Source: Endomychus coccineus (Eukaryota > Arthropoda > Insecta > Coleoptera > Endomychidae). From it: a DNA stretch of 64,000 bases. The notes under the pieces are model-generated. The model made no database searches and was not told the origin of the DNA. It was given only the letters and a program-made list of their open reading frames with translations. Shown here piece after piece: positions 36,561-47,230 of the stretch; position 1 is the stretch's first letter, and each line of letters begins with the position of its first letter. The DNA lies in assembly GCA_958510875.1 (NCBI GenBank), contig OY294068.1:156338388-156402387 (forward strand), given 5' to 3'. The position numbers were made by a program, and so were the translations under genes.

Positions 36561-36714
36561 AAAGGATGAAAAAGTTCGGGTGGTTGAAGTAGACAAAAGA
36601 CAAAGACAAAAACTGAAATTTACAAACGCCCAGTCACTAAGATTTGTGAAATACTCAGTAGCGACGGAATATGAAAATAAAATAATGTTTGTGATTTTAT
36701 CACGCGGGGGAGAA

Positions 36715-37100
36715 TGTTCAAGTTATTTTTAATAGTCTACTTGTTACATGATTCACTTGTTATCATATAAAGCATAGTCAAAGTATACAGGTCTGCCGGA
36801 GCCTCCCTTCTATCGTTTCTCGCGCTAGGTGACGTCACCTAGCTCCTCCAATCACATCGCCGGCACGTAACAAAATCATATTATATCGTCGTCAATAACA
36901 TTAAATAAACGAAATAAACGACCAATCAGCTTGCACTCGAATTTTGAAAAGAGTAGAAGGGAGGCTCCGGCAGACCCTGGATATAAAGTAAGTTTTTTGA
37001 CATTGACTGGTATTGTCAAATGTGAAATATAAAAAGGTTCTTTAAGAATATAATTTCTCTGTTTATTCCGATTTAAAACTATAGGAAAGAAACTCACAGT
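36715..37100 (+). repeat. Candidate 3-prime LTR of the BEL/Pao element, interrupted by a MITE
   Basis: CGCGGGGGAGAA at 36703-36714 looks like a polypurine tract, and TGTTCAAG follows at 36715 as the expected LTR start. After the MITE at 36788-36979 the sequence resumes with a TATAAAAAGG box at about 37028. No 5-prime LTR is in the window to confirm the boundaries. Confidence 0.4.
36788..36979. mobile_element. 192-bp MITE with a CRE-containing palindrome
   Basis: CAGGTCTGCCGGAGCCTCCC at the left is the inverse of GGGAGGCTCCGGCAGACCCTG at the right, and TA precedes the left end. Inside, GCTAGGTGACGTCACCTAGC (36824-36843) is a perfect 20-bp palindrome around TGACGTCA, the CREB/ATF site. It contains no gene. 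Confidence 0.82.
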
Positions 37101-38139
37101 ACGACTGAATAAAGTATATTTAGCTAAAAGGAGACTATGTTCAAAAATAAATCAAACCAAAATAATGTGTTATTGTATTGTTTTAAAAGGAATTATTCAC
37201 CCTCGTATTAAAAGAATTCTAATGGTAGTAATATGCATAGTGAATATGATAGCGAGCGTTGGACGTGACCAACTATGAATTATTGTTTGCAATATGCTCT
37301 CCCCACAGTTTAAAGTTGATTATCAAGCTCGTATTCACCAAGTGTTGAATTTTTCGACATCATCAAAACCGCAATCCTGGAAACACGAATCAGAACACGG
37401 AACATTTCAGCGACAAAAGCAATTGAATTTAGAGGCTTTAATTGGAACTAGATGGTCGTTTATGATTGGTACAATTGAGCCCTAGTGTTAACAAGTCGGT
37501 TAAAACTTTGATACGTTTTTAGAAATAGTATCTTCTCAGAAAGACCATCACCTACTATAAGAATTAGTAATTCAAAGTTGCTATTTTCCATGTTCTACAT
37601 GGTGATTCTTTGCCAGTTTCAATAAGATATGTGATGTTTTAGAGAAACTAGATGTAATTGAAACCGGAAAATTTGTGGTATAACGTTGATCTAAAATATT
37701 TCCAGTTTCCTAACATTCCCGGTTATACCGGAATTTTTGTAATATATTGTCTATGTGTTGAAAATCAGTACACTGCGACTTTAAGAGATCTATTGTGTTC
37801 TGTAAGGGTTCAACACGTTACAGCGCCAATTTGTAAGAAGTTCTCACACGTTGGAGCTCTAATTTATAAAAGTTCAAATTTCCCTCACTACTAATATTTA
37901 ATTTATGCTTGATTGCCGACAGCTACAGTTGAGATGGGTCGTGAGATATTAGTTTTGAGCGCCAGGATATTTCTAACCAAACAGTATCCCGGTCTTGACT
38001 CAAACATCCAAACTTCCAAGTTGGCTTACTCTGAAGTATAGGAAAATGAAAACTCGTACCAGATGTGATTGATAAATTTATACTATGGAAATAATACGTA
38101 TACGTGAGTGAAACAACAAAGGTGGATGATCCTAATATA
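37101..38139. other. Unassigned DNA
   Basis: Short frames at 37294-37485 and 37658-37894 show no family motif. TA at 38138-38139 flanks the next element. Confidence 0.35.
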
Positions 38140-40473
38140 CAGGTGTCCTCGAACTGCGTTGCTAAAATAAAACCGAAGATTCTTTGATTCGAAAGAAATT
38201 TGATGAGCCTTTTTACTTTAGCCTCAAGTGTCTTGTTTAGCCGGTAGAGGGCTTCAAAGTTGCAAAAATAATTTTGTTTTTTCGGTATAACTTGAGAACG
38301 TGGTGGAGGACTTCTACAATACTTGGCAGGTGAGTTACTGTTAATAATAGCCGTTTTTGAGAGTGGAGCATAGAGCCTTAGAGACCATAGAAATGGCTCA
38401 AACTTGAGGATGTAACAGGAAAAGTGTCCAGAACTTTTTTGTGGTCAATGTAATTCACTCTATATTTTTTATGTAGATAGCTTATCTAATTTGAAAACTT
38501 TTCTTACTCTTATAAAATTTTGATAAAATCAACGGATTAACTTGAAAAAAATAATTTTCGAGTCTCTGCAATTTTGGCTTACTAATTTTACTTGATTAAA
38601 ATACCTTAGTTGCCTTTGCTTTTCTAATGTCATTTTAGCATTTGGAGAATTTATTCTCAAAACTGTCAGTTTTTACTTTGCTTTCCGTAAAAATGTTATA
38701 AAATTATGGCTCAAAATTTCACTAACACTGAAATGGTTAATATCTCGGTAAAACACGAATAATAAAAACAATAGAAATGGGGAAACGATGTGATTATTTA
38801 GGAAAAACAAATGCTAAATTGAAGGAAACAACAAAACTTTTTGGGAAATCGCTAAGGCATCAATTGTTCGAAATGTTGCCCATTTTCCTGAATACACAAA
38901 TTAATTCGTTTCAAGAAATTGGATTGAACTCTGGCTAGTACTTCAGGATCATTCTTCAATAAATCCGCTTCATGATTAATTCGTTGCAACAATTCTTCTC
39001 GTGTGTTTACTGGAGCTTCATAAACTTTTGACTTCAAAGCGCCCCATAGAAAGAAGTCGCAGGGCGTCAAATCAGGGGAGCGGGCCGGCCAGTTCACTGG
39101 TGCATCGTGTCCTCTACCTATCCAGCGATCTGGATATTTCGCATTCAAATTTCGCCTCACAGCTAATGTGAAATGAGGGGGTGCACCATCATGGATAAAC
39201 CAGGCCACGACGAATGTGTAAGGGCAAGTCTTCCAACAGTTCAAGTAGCCTTTGTTCCAAAAAATTCAAGTAGTTCTCCCCGTTCAATCGATCGGGTATA
39301 ACGAACGGTTGGGCCAATAATAAAGTTATCCACAATTCCAACCCAAACATTGATTTCAGTTTGATTCTGAAAATATGTAACTTCCGTTTCATGAGGATTT
39401 TCATCAGCATAGAAATGTTCATTATGGAGGTTAAAAAGACCACATCTCGTGAAAGTATCTTCGTCCGTGAACAGAATTCTTCTACAAAAATTGGGGTTTG
39501 CGTTTTGTCTTTGGACAATAAGCCGACAGAAATCTAGCCGATGACCTGGATCCATTGGCAATAAGTCTTGAACTGTTTTAATATGATAGGGATACAACAG
39601 TTCTTCTTTCAGTACATCATGAACTAATGATTTTGAGGCTCCAATACGAAGTCCCAAACGTAGTGTGCTTATCTCAGGTTCAGTTTCAACCGCTTCCAGT
39701 ATCGCTTCTTCGAGCTCTAACGTCCTTCTTGTCCGTCTGCGTCCAGTTTCTCTGCGATTTGCTTCAAATTTGCCAGTTTCGCGAAGGTTTGCCGATTTGG
39801 AATTCTGCGATGCGGATATCTTTCCCTTCTCCGGCCATTGCAACGACAAAGTCCATAAATCAATAAACATATCAACCATTTCAGTGTTAGTGAAATTTTG
39901 AGCCATAATTATATAAAATTTTTACGGAAAGCAAAGTAAAAATTGACAGTTTTGAGAATAAATTCTCCAAATGCCAAAATGACATTAGAAAAGCAAAGGC
40001 AACTAAGGTATTTTAATCAAGTAAAATTAGTAAGCCAAAACTGCAGAGACTCGAAAATTAATTTTTTCAAGCTAATCCGTTGATTTTATTAAAATTTCCT
40101 AAGAGTAAGAAAAGTTTTCAAATTAGATAAGCTATCTACATAAGAATTATCGAGTGAATTACATTGACCACAAAAAAGTTCTGGACACTTTTCCCGTTAC
40201 ATCCTCAAGTTTGAGCCATTTTTATGGTCTCTAAGGCTCTGTGCTCCACTCTCAAAAATGGCCATTATTGACAGTAACTCACCTGCTGAATATTGTAAAA
40301 GTTCTTGATCACGTTCTCAAGTTATACCGAAAAAACAAAATTATTTTTGCAATTTTGAAGCCCTCTACCGGATACACAAGACACTTGAGGCAAAAGTAAA
40401 AGGGTTCATCAACTTTTTTTCGAATCAAAGAATCTTCGGCTTTATTTTGGCTACGCAGTTCGAGGACATCCTG
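38140..40473 (-). mobile_element. ITm element, family A copy 2
   Basis: Same structure as 503-2776: TA on both sides (38138-38139, 40474-40475), terminal CAGG(G)TGTCCTCG and inverted repeats of about 600 bp. The right arm keeps the stretch (around 40100-40160) lost in copy 1. The left arm again carries a duplicate of the transposase start. The copies differ by a few percent, so both are moderately recent. Confidence 0.88.
38852..39906 (-). pseudogene. DDE transposase pseudogene, ITm family A copy 2
   Basis: Translation starts at the ATG at 39906 (MAQNFTNTEMVDMF) and stays open for 221 codons through the helix-turn-helix and the first acid (LFTDEDTFT). A few extra bases near 39300-39315 shift the frame before PDRLNGENY. 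The second frame change, at 39200-39215, is the same as in copy 1. The last frame (39244-38852) has the second acid in IHDGAPPHF and the third in TPCDFFLWG. Three frames are needed for the whole protein. Confidence 0.86.
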
Positions 40474-40787
40474 TATATGAATGAAGCAAACTCCAACAAT
40501 ATAAAATTCTACGATATACTCAAATGCACTCAATTACTATAAATTGTCTATCAGAGAACAACAACACAACACACAATGCAGTCATTACAATAGTTAGAAA
40601 ATATGTGTTAGTAATATTAACTCTATCAGATGGCCTGATCTTGAATTGGTGAATTCACACGTCCCGTCTGATACAGAGATTTTTTTTGATACTTGAACTA
40701 TACGAGAGGGAAACCTATAATGTTCAAAAAACACCTTATGAGCCAGCGGTGGTATATTGGGAAAGACCTCACTACGTAAAAAGTTCT
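40474..40787. other. Short unassigned spacer
   Basis: Nothing supported besides probable eroded non-LTR sequence on the minus strand. Confidence 0.3.
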
Positions 40788-41340
40788 TCAACTTCGCGGC
40801 TTGATAGAAAAATTAACTCTGGTAGTAAGAAGTTTGGTAGGTCTCGACCTTGAAAATGAAGGGGTCATCACTATGAGCTCGTCTAGTCCGCCAATCTGTA
40901 ATCTTTCTCGATGGAACAACAGACGGAATTTCTGATAAGCACCGACTATGAAAATATTTATAGAAAAGGGAGAGATATCCCATTTTTCTACGATATTCTT
41001 GAGAGACGTATAGCTCTCTGCTGTATATAATCCAAGAACTTCAGCGTATGGTTGGAAGCCGATCTCCAAACATGTGTACATTATTCAAGGACAGGTCGAA
41101 TCTGTGCTTGGTGGATTATGAGGAGATACTGGAATGTAAAATAGCTCTTGGCACGGAATAGAAAATCAAGTTTTTGTAAACCAGTTTTGAAATGGATCTT
41201 ACATGATCATCCCATAAGAGGGTGCTATTGGTGGTAATCCCGAGGAGCATGGATATGGTTGTTGGTTGGTGTACAATCGTCTACTTCTAACTCTACTTCC
41301 TGTACTAATCTGGTCTGCTCTTGTACTCTTCGGAAGATAG
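40788..41340 (-). pseudogene. Non-LTR retrotransposon fragment (post-palm region)
   Basis: The piece near 41205-41250 (ACATGATCATCCCATAAGAG) matches the copies at 43690 and 55130, where it encodes the WDDHVRS region after the reverse transcriptase palm. The following minus-strand frame (41081-40788) resembles the thumb region of the same family (TAESYTSLKNIVEKWDISPF). It is 5-prime truncated. Confidence 0.6.
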
Positions 41341-41564
41341 CCTAGAGTACCCGAATATTACCTGTCTTTGGCGGCTATGGTCTCGCATTCAGACAGTATG
41401 TGTTTGACAGCTTATGTCCCTATGCCACTTATCTTGCAAGAAAGTTCATCCTTGTACAGTCTCATTTTTTTTAGTCATTGGGGTGTGAGAAGACTTGTTA
41501 TTGTTAAGACCTGTAGTGGCTTCTGTGTGTCGGAAAAATATGAAAATATTTCAGAGCCTAACGA

Positions 41565-42010
41565 GACTCTGTCCCCCCGTTTCGAGGATGCTGAACACGA
41601 TGGCGGTGGTTTAAAGTCTTTCTGAGTTGACCTTCACCCCCCAAACGGCCAAAAACAACCCCCAAAAAGGGTGAAACGCGGATATACCGACATATTCCGA
41701 GAAAAACCGCGTCACCTCCCGTTTTCGAGGATGTTGAACACGATGCCGGTACTTTAGAATTTCTCCGAGTCAATCCCACCCCTTAAACGGCAAATAAAAC
41801 CGAAAGGGGTGAAACTCGGATATACCGACATATTTTGAGAAGAACCGCGTCACGTCCCGTTTTCGAGGATGCTGAACACGATGCCGGTCCTTTGGGATTT
41901 CTCTGAGTTAACCCCACCCCTTAAACGGCAAAAAACAACCCTCGAAAGGGATGAAACTTGGATATACCGACATATTCCAAGAAAAACTGCGTCACCTCCC
42001 ATTTTCGAGT
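41565..42010 (+). repeat. Left tandem array, period about 140 bp
   Basis: GAGGATGCTGAACACGATG or a close variant recurs at 41583, 41726, 41865 and 42007, with CCGACATATT and CCGCGTCAC blocks in every unit. The unit carries GAAACNCGGATATACC and a C-rich block. Confidence 0.85.
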
Positions 42011-42420
42011 GTGCTGAACACGATGGTGATTCTGGATCTTCTCCTCAAAGCAAACTAACCGCTGAAACGGAAAACAACTACCCCTTTGATACCCTGAATT
42101 TATGGAGTGGATAAGAAAAATCCGATAAGAGAAAATGTATAACAAATCATTGAATACACACCGGATGATGTTTCCACATTTGTTGACTGACTGTTCACCC
42201 TGAAAAATAGGCGTATACATCGTGTCTGGCTAGGTTATTTGGTGATTTTTAGGTGTACAATTCCTTATTAACTATATATACAAATATAAAACTGTTTCAT
42301 TGACGCATATAACTACATATCCACTATATATCCATATAAAACATTTTTTTCACCCCTATCGGGGGTTGTTTTTTGCCGTTCAAAGGGTGGGGTTGACTCG
42401 GAGAAATTCCAAAGTACCGG

Positions 42421-43010
42421 CATCGTGTTCGGCATCCTCGAAAACGGGACGTGACGCGGTTCTTCTCAAAATATGTCGGTATATCCGAGTTTAACCCCTT
42501 TCGGGGCTTGTTTTTTACCGTTTGAAGGGTGGGGTTGACTCGGAAAAATTCCGAAGTACCGGCATCGTGTTCAACATTCTCGAAAACGGGACGTGACGCG
42601 GTTTTTCTCAAAATATGTCGGTATATCCGAGTTTCACCCTTTTTGGGGTTGTTTTTGGCCATTTAAGGGGTTGGGTTGACTCGGAGAAATTCCAAATTAC
42701 CGGCATCGTGTTCAGCATCCTCGAAAACGGGGGGTGACGCGGTTTTTTTCGAATATGTTGGTATATCCGCGTTTCACCCTTTTTGGGGGTTGTTTTCGGC
42801 CGGTTGGGGTGACGGTCAACTCAGAAAGAGTTTAAACCACCGTCATCGTGTTCAGCATCCTCGAAAACGGGGGGTGACGTGGTTTTTTTGGAATATGTTG
42901 GTATATCCGCGTTTCACCCTTTCTGGGGGTTCTTTTCGGCCGGTTGGGGTGACGGTCAACTCAGAAAGAGTTTAAACCACCGCCATCGTGTTCAGCATCC
43001 TCGAAAACGG
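42421..43010 (-). repeat. Right tandem array, inverted, period 140-142 bp
   Basis: CATCGTGTTC(A/G)(G/A)CAT starts at 42421, 42563, 42704, 42844 and 42984, giving spacings of 142, 141, 140 and 140. The units are the reverse complement of the left-arm units. The last two units are the most alike. Confidence 0.88.
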
Positions 43011-43606
43011 GAGGGGGGCAGGGTCTCGTTAGGCTCTAAAATATTTGCTTTTTTCGGCCTTTTTTCCGACTCACAGAAGCTACTACTGGTTCCTACTCAT
43101 GTTGAGCAGTTCGTCATATCTGTTCTTCGGTGGTTCTTCAATAAATATTTCTCGTGGTGCATGCAAGGCGCTTCATCCCAGCACTTGGTTTGTTGTTTTT
43201 TGAGCCAAAACCGTATCTATCCTTGGACAGTGATTTTAGTCACTTCGATTACAGATTCTGTGCCAATATATGAAACTGTTGAGGCCAATTCTGGCCTGAC
43301 CCCCACATCACACCTATTTTGTTGTCTTCTGTCAGAGCGTTGAATTCTTCATGGCGTTCCAATACCAGTCTCGATGTCACGTGACAATTGCTTTCAGTGA
43401 CGTCTGACTGTGGATATTCTTGCATACTATAGGATTGTGTACATTTCTTCTTAGTATACAGAAAACTCAGTTCGGAGTTTGTTCCTTGTATATTCCAGCA
43501 CCATTTCCTTCCCTGGCTGTGAGCCCGTCCATGTACCAGGTTCTCTCGCATAATTTTCTCCTGATGTTGTCGTCTTTCCCCTCTTTTCAATCTTATATGA
43601 TTACTT

Positions 43607-45226
43607 CTAATTTGGTGTTGGAGGAGTACTCCCACTATTTCCTTGATCTTGTAGTGGCTCGATCTGTTGCTCGTGTTTAGCAATGGATCTCACATGATCA
43701 TCCCATGAGAGGGTGCTATTGGCGGTAATCCCGAGCATGGATATGGAAGACTTCATTGGATTAGTTGCACCTGACATCATCATATCAGGGATTGTGGGAT
43801 CCGTCTTTCTGGAGAAGACGAAAGCTTGAGTTTTGGTTGCATTAAAATCAAATAGATTATCTCCATTAATTGGGTCAATCTGTCTCTGTCTCGCTCCTTT
43901 GGCGTCATTAGATGGTATAAGGGCTCTAGATGAAAGAGCGGTATGAAGTGAACCATCATCTACAAAGCTATGGACGGGACAGGTTGTCACTTTCAGCAGA
44001 TCGTTTATATAGAGCAGAAACAAAGTTGGGGCCAAAATAGATCCCTGTGGAACATCATCGCTGAAAGACATTGTATCGGAGGACACTCCGTCAACCACTA
44101 CATGGAGTGATCTATCTGAGAGGAATCGAGATAGTAAGCTACAAAGTTGAGGTGGCAAACCATATGACGGAAATTTCCCAAGAAGGCTTTGATGCCAGAC
44201 TCGTTCAAATGTTCTGGAAATATCCAATGCTACAGCTAGAGATTCATCATGTTTTTCAATAGACTCCTGCCAGACACGTGTTACGTAGGCAAACGAGTCT
44301 CCTGTTAATCTCTGCTGAGGAAAGCCATATTGCCGGTCATTCACGATTTCAGAGCTCTCTAGGTATTGGATGAGCTCAATGTTGATTGCTTCCTCCATCA
44401 CTTTAGAGTTCACAGACAATAGTCCAATTAGTTTATAATTATTAGGAAGGATCTTCTCTCTTTTTTGTGGAATTGGTTGTACACTAGCTGTCTCCCAGCT
44501 GGAAGGAAACGCACTTATTTTGTATGAAAGGGTAAACGACCTGGAGAAAACTGCTCTTTTTTGTGGAATTGGTTGTACACTAGCTGTCTCCCAGCTGGAA
44601 GGAAACGCACTTAGTTTGTATGAAAGGGTAAACGACCTGGAGAAAACTGGTGTTAATCAGGCGTACACTTCTTGAGAACGACAGGTGGAATTCCGTCTAT
44701 CTGCATAGACTTTTTAGTATCGAGATAACAGAATGCGCCTAATTGTGCGCTAACAAAAGACAATTTCAGGCATATAGCTATCGATGGTAGCAATATTAGG
44801 AGGGTCTTTATGGATCTATAAAGGAATTTGCTGCAAACATTCCAACAAAAAAGTTTCTTTTTTGGCTTTTTCTTTTGGTGTAGTAGCCAGAGGGTCATCA
44901 TGTTTGGTTAGGGGAGGGAATGAACTGAGGAAGAATGGACCGGAAGTGAAATTTCTACCAATTGCTTTGGCGAAAGTACAAAACAAACGGAAGCCATTCG
45001 GGCATTCGATAAGCATTGATCTTATTTTGGCAGTATATGCCTCTTTCGAAGCGTTCATTGTTCCATTGCACGTATTTATGGCTTTCTGTTCTGGTCTCCA
45101 GACATGGGTTTCCTCGCCAACAACGGTACGCTGTTTGTTTTGAAACGACAGCCCTAGAACAGATTTTATTGAACCATCGTCACCAGATGATGATATTTTC
45201 TCGGTATGAGGTATGTATTTTTCCAT
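43607..45226 (-). pseudogene. Non-LTR retrotransposon reverse transcriptase
   Basis: Frames 45226-44816 and 44901-44653 give the region before the palm. The open frame 44419-43607 then has NDRQYGFPQQRLTGDS, ALDISRTFERVWH, DDVPQGSILAPTLFLLYIND and HSFVDDGSLH, where FVDD is the catalytic Asp pair and is intact, followed by LGITANSTLSWDDHVRS. Endonuclease and RNase H are not attached. A 96-bp tandem duplication (44458-44649) lies upstream of the open frame and breaks it. Confidence 0.85.
44458..44649. repeat. 96-bp tandem duplication within a non-LTR element
   Basis: CTCTTTTTTGTGGAATTGG through CCTGGAGAAAACTG is repeated exactly except for one base, starting at 44458 and at 44554. Confidence 0.9.
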
Positions 45227-45580
45227 TTCTAGTCTAGATCTTTTAGGTATATTGCGTTGGATAACAGCAGATTCGAAACATACGCCTCACCAAGGAGAAA
45301 AACATGCGAAGGCCGTTCCAGTTGGCTAAGTTGTTTGAGAACTTGAGCCAACGGGGTAGTTTTCGTACTCTGCCTAGATAACAGGGTTACCTCATCAATT
45401 AAAAATCCATACCTTTGCCGCAATTATAAAGCAAACCTAACGGAAATTATCGAGCAAAAACTCCTAGAAAATAATCATCTACAACATAGGGTTCGTTCTT
45501 TTCCAAAACTAACTATTAATCTCCAAGTTCCTTTTACAGTTTGTGCTATCCAAATCACAGTGTGTATAAACGTGGGTGGG
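45227..45580. other. Unassigned spacer between non-LTR fragments
   Basis: A 64-codon minus frame lacks any motif. Confidence 0.3.
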
Positions 45581-46430
45581 TTATAATCCCTTTACGGTAA
45601 CATCAATCATCCAAAATCCGCAATTACCATCCAAAGTGACGAGTGATGTTCTTGTTCCCTCCAATTCTATAGCTTTTCGGAAGTTCAGGATATTGGGAGG
45701 CTCCTGGTTAGGTAAGTATTCCTCTTCTATTTGAGGTTCTCCCAGGTGTCGTGCCCTCAACTTTGGCCGAGTAGTGCATTCTGAAAGAAATTGGATAGAA
45801 ATTTCGTTGTTCTCTCCGCAAAATCTGCATTCTTTTTCCTCTACTGATCCGAGCTTCTTGAGGTGTCCCTCAACCCAGTGGCCTGTTAGAATTTTCTTCA
45901 GTATTCTGGGCTTGTCTTTCCTCAAGTTTGTGCAGTCAATAGATCACTTCTGTCATCAATAATGGGATCTTGTTTACTCACTTCTTTCTCGAATCCTCCC
46001 AGTATAGTACTGGTGCTTATTCCGCAGAAGGGCTAAAGTCCTAGGAATTGGGTTTCGAACCTTTTTTTTGCGAGTTCATATTCTCTTGTATTAGCCACCA
46101 CTCCAGTGTGGGTAACTCGTGCTCAGTCAGTTCCTCAAAACATTCCCAGACATTTTGGAGCTGATGTGCTCTCAGCCATCAATGCGCTGTTTGACTGTTT
46201 GACATAATGGTTAGTCCTTCTCTATGAAACTCTCTTTCTATTAAATTGGATACTTTTTCATATAGCGTGGATTTCCTCTTGGGAAATGCTCCGGAATTCA
46301 CCTGAACTCTCGAAGCACTAGGAACAGGACTCATATAGTCCTATTCTCGCAAGATTCCAACAATCTCATTCAGAATAGAACACTGCATGTGGGTATATAC
46401 GAGGTGAACATGAATCCGCAGATGGAGGTT
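45581..46430 (-). pseudogene. Non-LTR retrotransposon RNase H/C-terminal fragment
   Basis: The open frame 45925-45581 has ILTGHWVEGHLKKLG and CRFCGENNEISIQFLSEC, the linker and Cys/His tail after RNase H. Upstream, 46430-45930 gives broken RNase H-like sequence. It is a different copy from the one at 43607-45226, because the order on the strand does not join up. Confidence 0.75.
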
Positions 46431-46659
46431 TCTGGAGATACGGATGATCATTCCTTTTTTTTTCATTTGCATTTCCTCATTGTAGTCGACGTACTATGTT
46501 GTAATTTCAACAGTTTGTAGTTGGAATCAAGTGGTTAGTGCACAATTTAACATTGAATTCAGCCACCATACATTTCATCTAGTGTCGTGAATAATAATTC
46601 CCGATCAGCGCTATGTCTTTATGTCGACTCTCATTCTCATCGCTAGATATTTTTATTTC

Positions 46660-47230
46660 ATAGTTTTGTAAGACTTTACTAGATATTGCGTCATAACGAT
46701 GCATTTGAGAAAAGTTCCCATCATTCCAAGAAACCAAGGTTGGTGTCCACTGCTGAGGTAGATGAGGCAATTTTAGTACTGGTGGGCCGGAATGCGGAGA
46801 CCAATTTGCTGATAATATCAGTCGATGTAGGAATTAGTGCTCCTATTATTTCGAGATTGATGCACGAGCAACAACATTCCCCGTACAATGTATTATGAGT
46901 GCTATCCCCAAATCCACCAGATCTTCAAAAACATCTACTTGTGTGGGCGATCGTAAATCTCAATGCTATTATGAAATCCAAACATCAAGTTCATTTTCCA
47001 TTGAACATTTGGATAAGTATTTCCGGCTACAGGTTACTTTTCCAAACCAATTGACGAGCGCTGCTTACCTAAACTTTCTTCAAAACGCACTGTATGTTTT
47101 TTAGACTATGTTCCATTGAAGCAAAGGCAAAAGATGTTGTTCCAGCGCGATTGTTCTCCTGTGGTTAGGTAGCATTCACGCGAAAGTTTTGGACGAAAAC
47201 GGGTTACATAAGAACTTTAGTTTATGCTAC
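46660..47230 (+). pseudogene. ITm transposase relic, family D
   Basis: The frame 46686-46898 has a helix-turn-helix (STAEVDEAILVLVGRN and GISAPIISRLMHE) followed by SPYNVL. The frame 46895-47104 has PNQLTSAAYLNFLQNAL, matching the PDRLNGENYLNFLEQ region of family A, and then MLFQRDCSPV, corresponding to the second catalytic Asp. No terminal repeats are recognisable. Confidence 0.65.

Larger units (their letters stand above)
41508..43095. mobile_element. Foldback transposon with tandemly repeated arms
   Basis: The outer ends are inverted: CTGTAGTGGCTTCTGTGTGTCGG at the left (in two pieces below 20 bases: CTGTAGTGGC and TTCTGTGTGTCGG) against CCGACTCACAGAAGC at 43068-43082. Inside, each arm is a tandem array of GC-richer units of about 140 bp, four in the left arm and five in the right arm, in opposite orientation. 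About 325 bp without repeats (42016-42340) separate the arms. This is the architecture of foldback (FB-type) DNA transposons. No transposase is visible. Confidence 0.72.

Noticed and set aside
41565..43010. CRISPR array
   Set aside because: Units of 140 bp are repeated over their whole length with no unique spacers, and the organism is a eukaryote.
41368..43343. Several ORFs of 64-154 codons in the tandem arrays
   Set aside because: They repeat with the 140-bp unit and have no independent features; by-products of the repeats.
44784..45237. Plus-strand ORFs of 73-119 codons
   Set aside because: They oppose the non-LTR coding strand and lack any motif.
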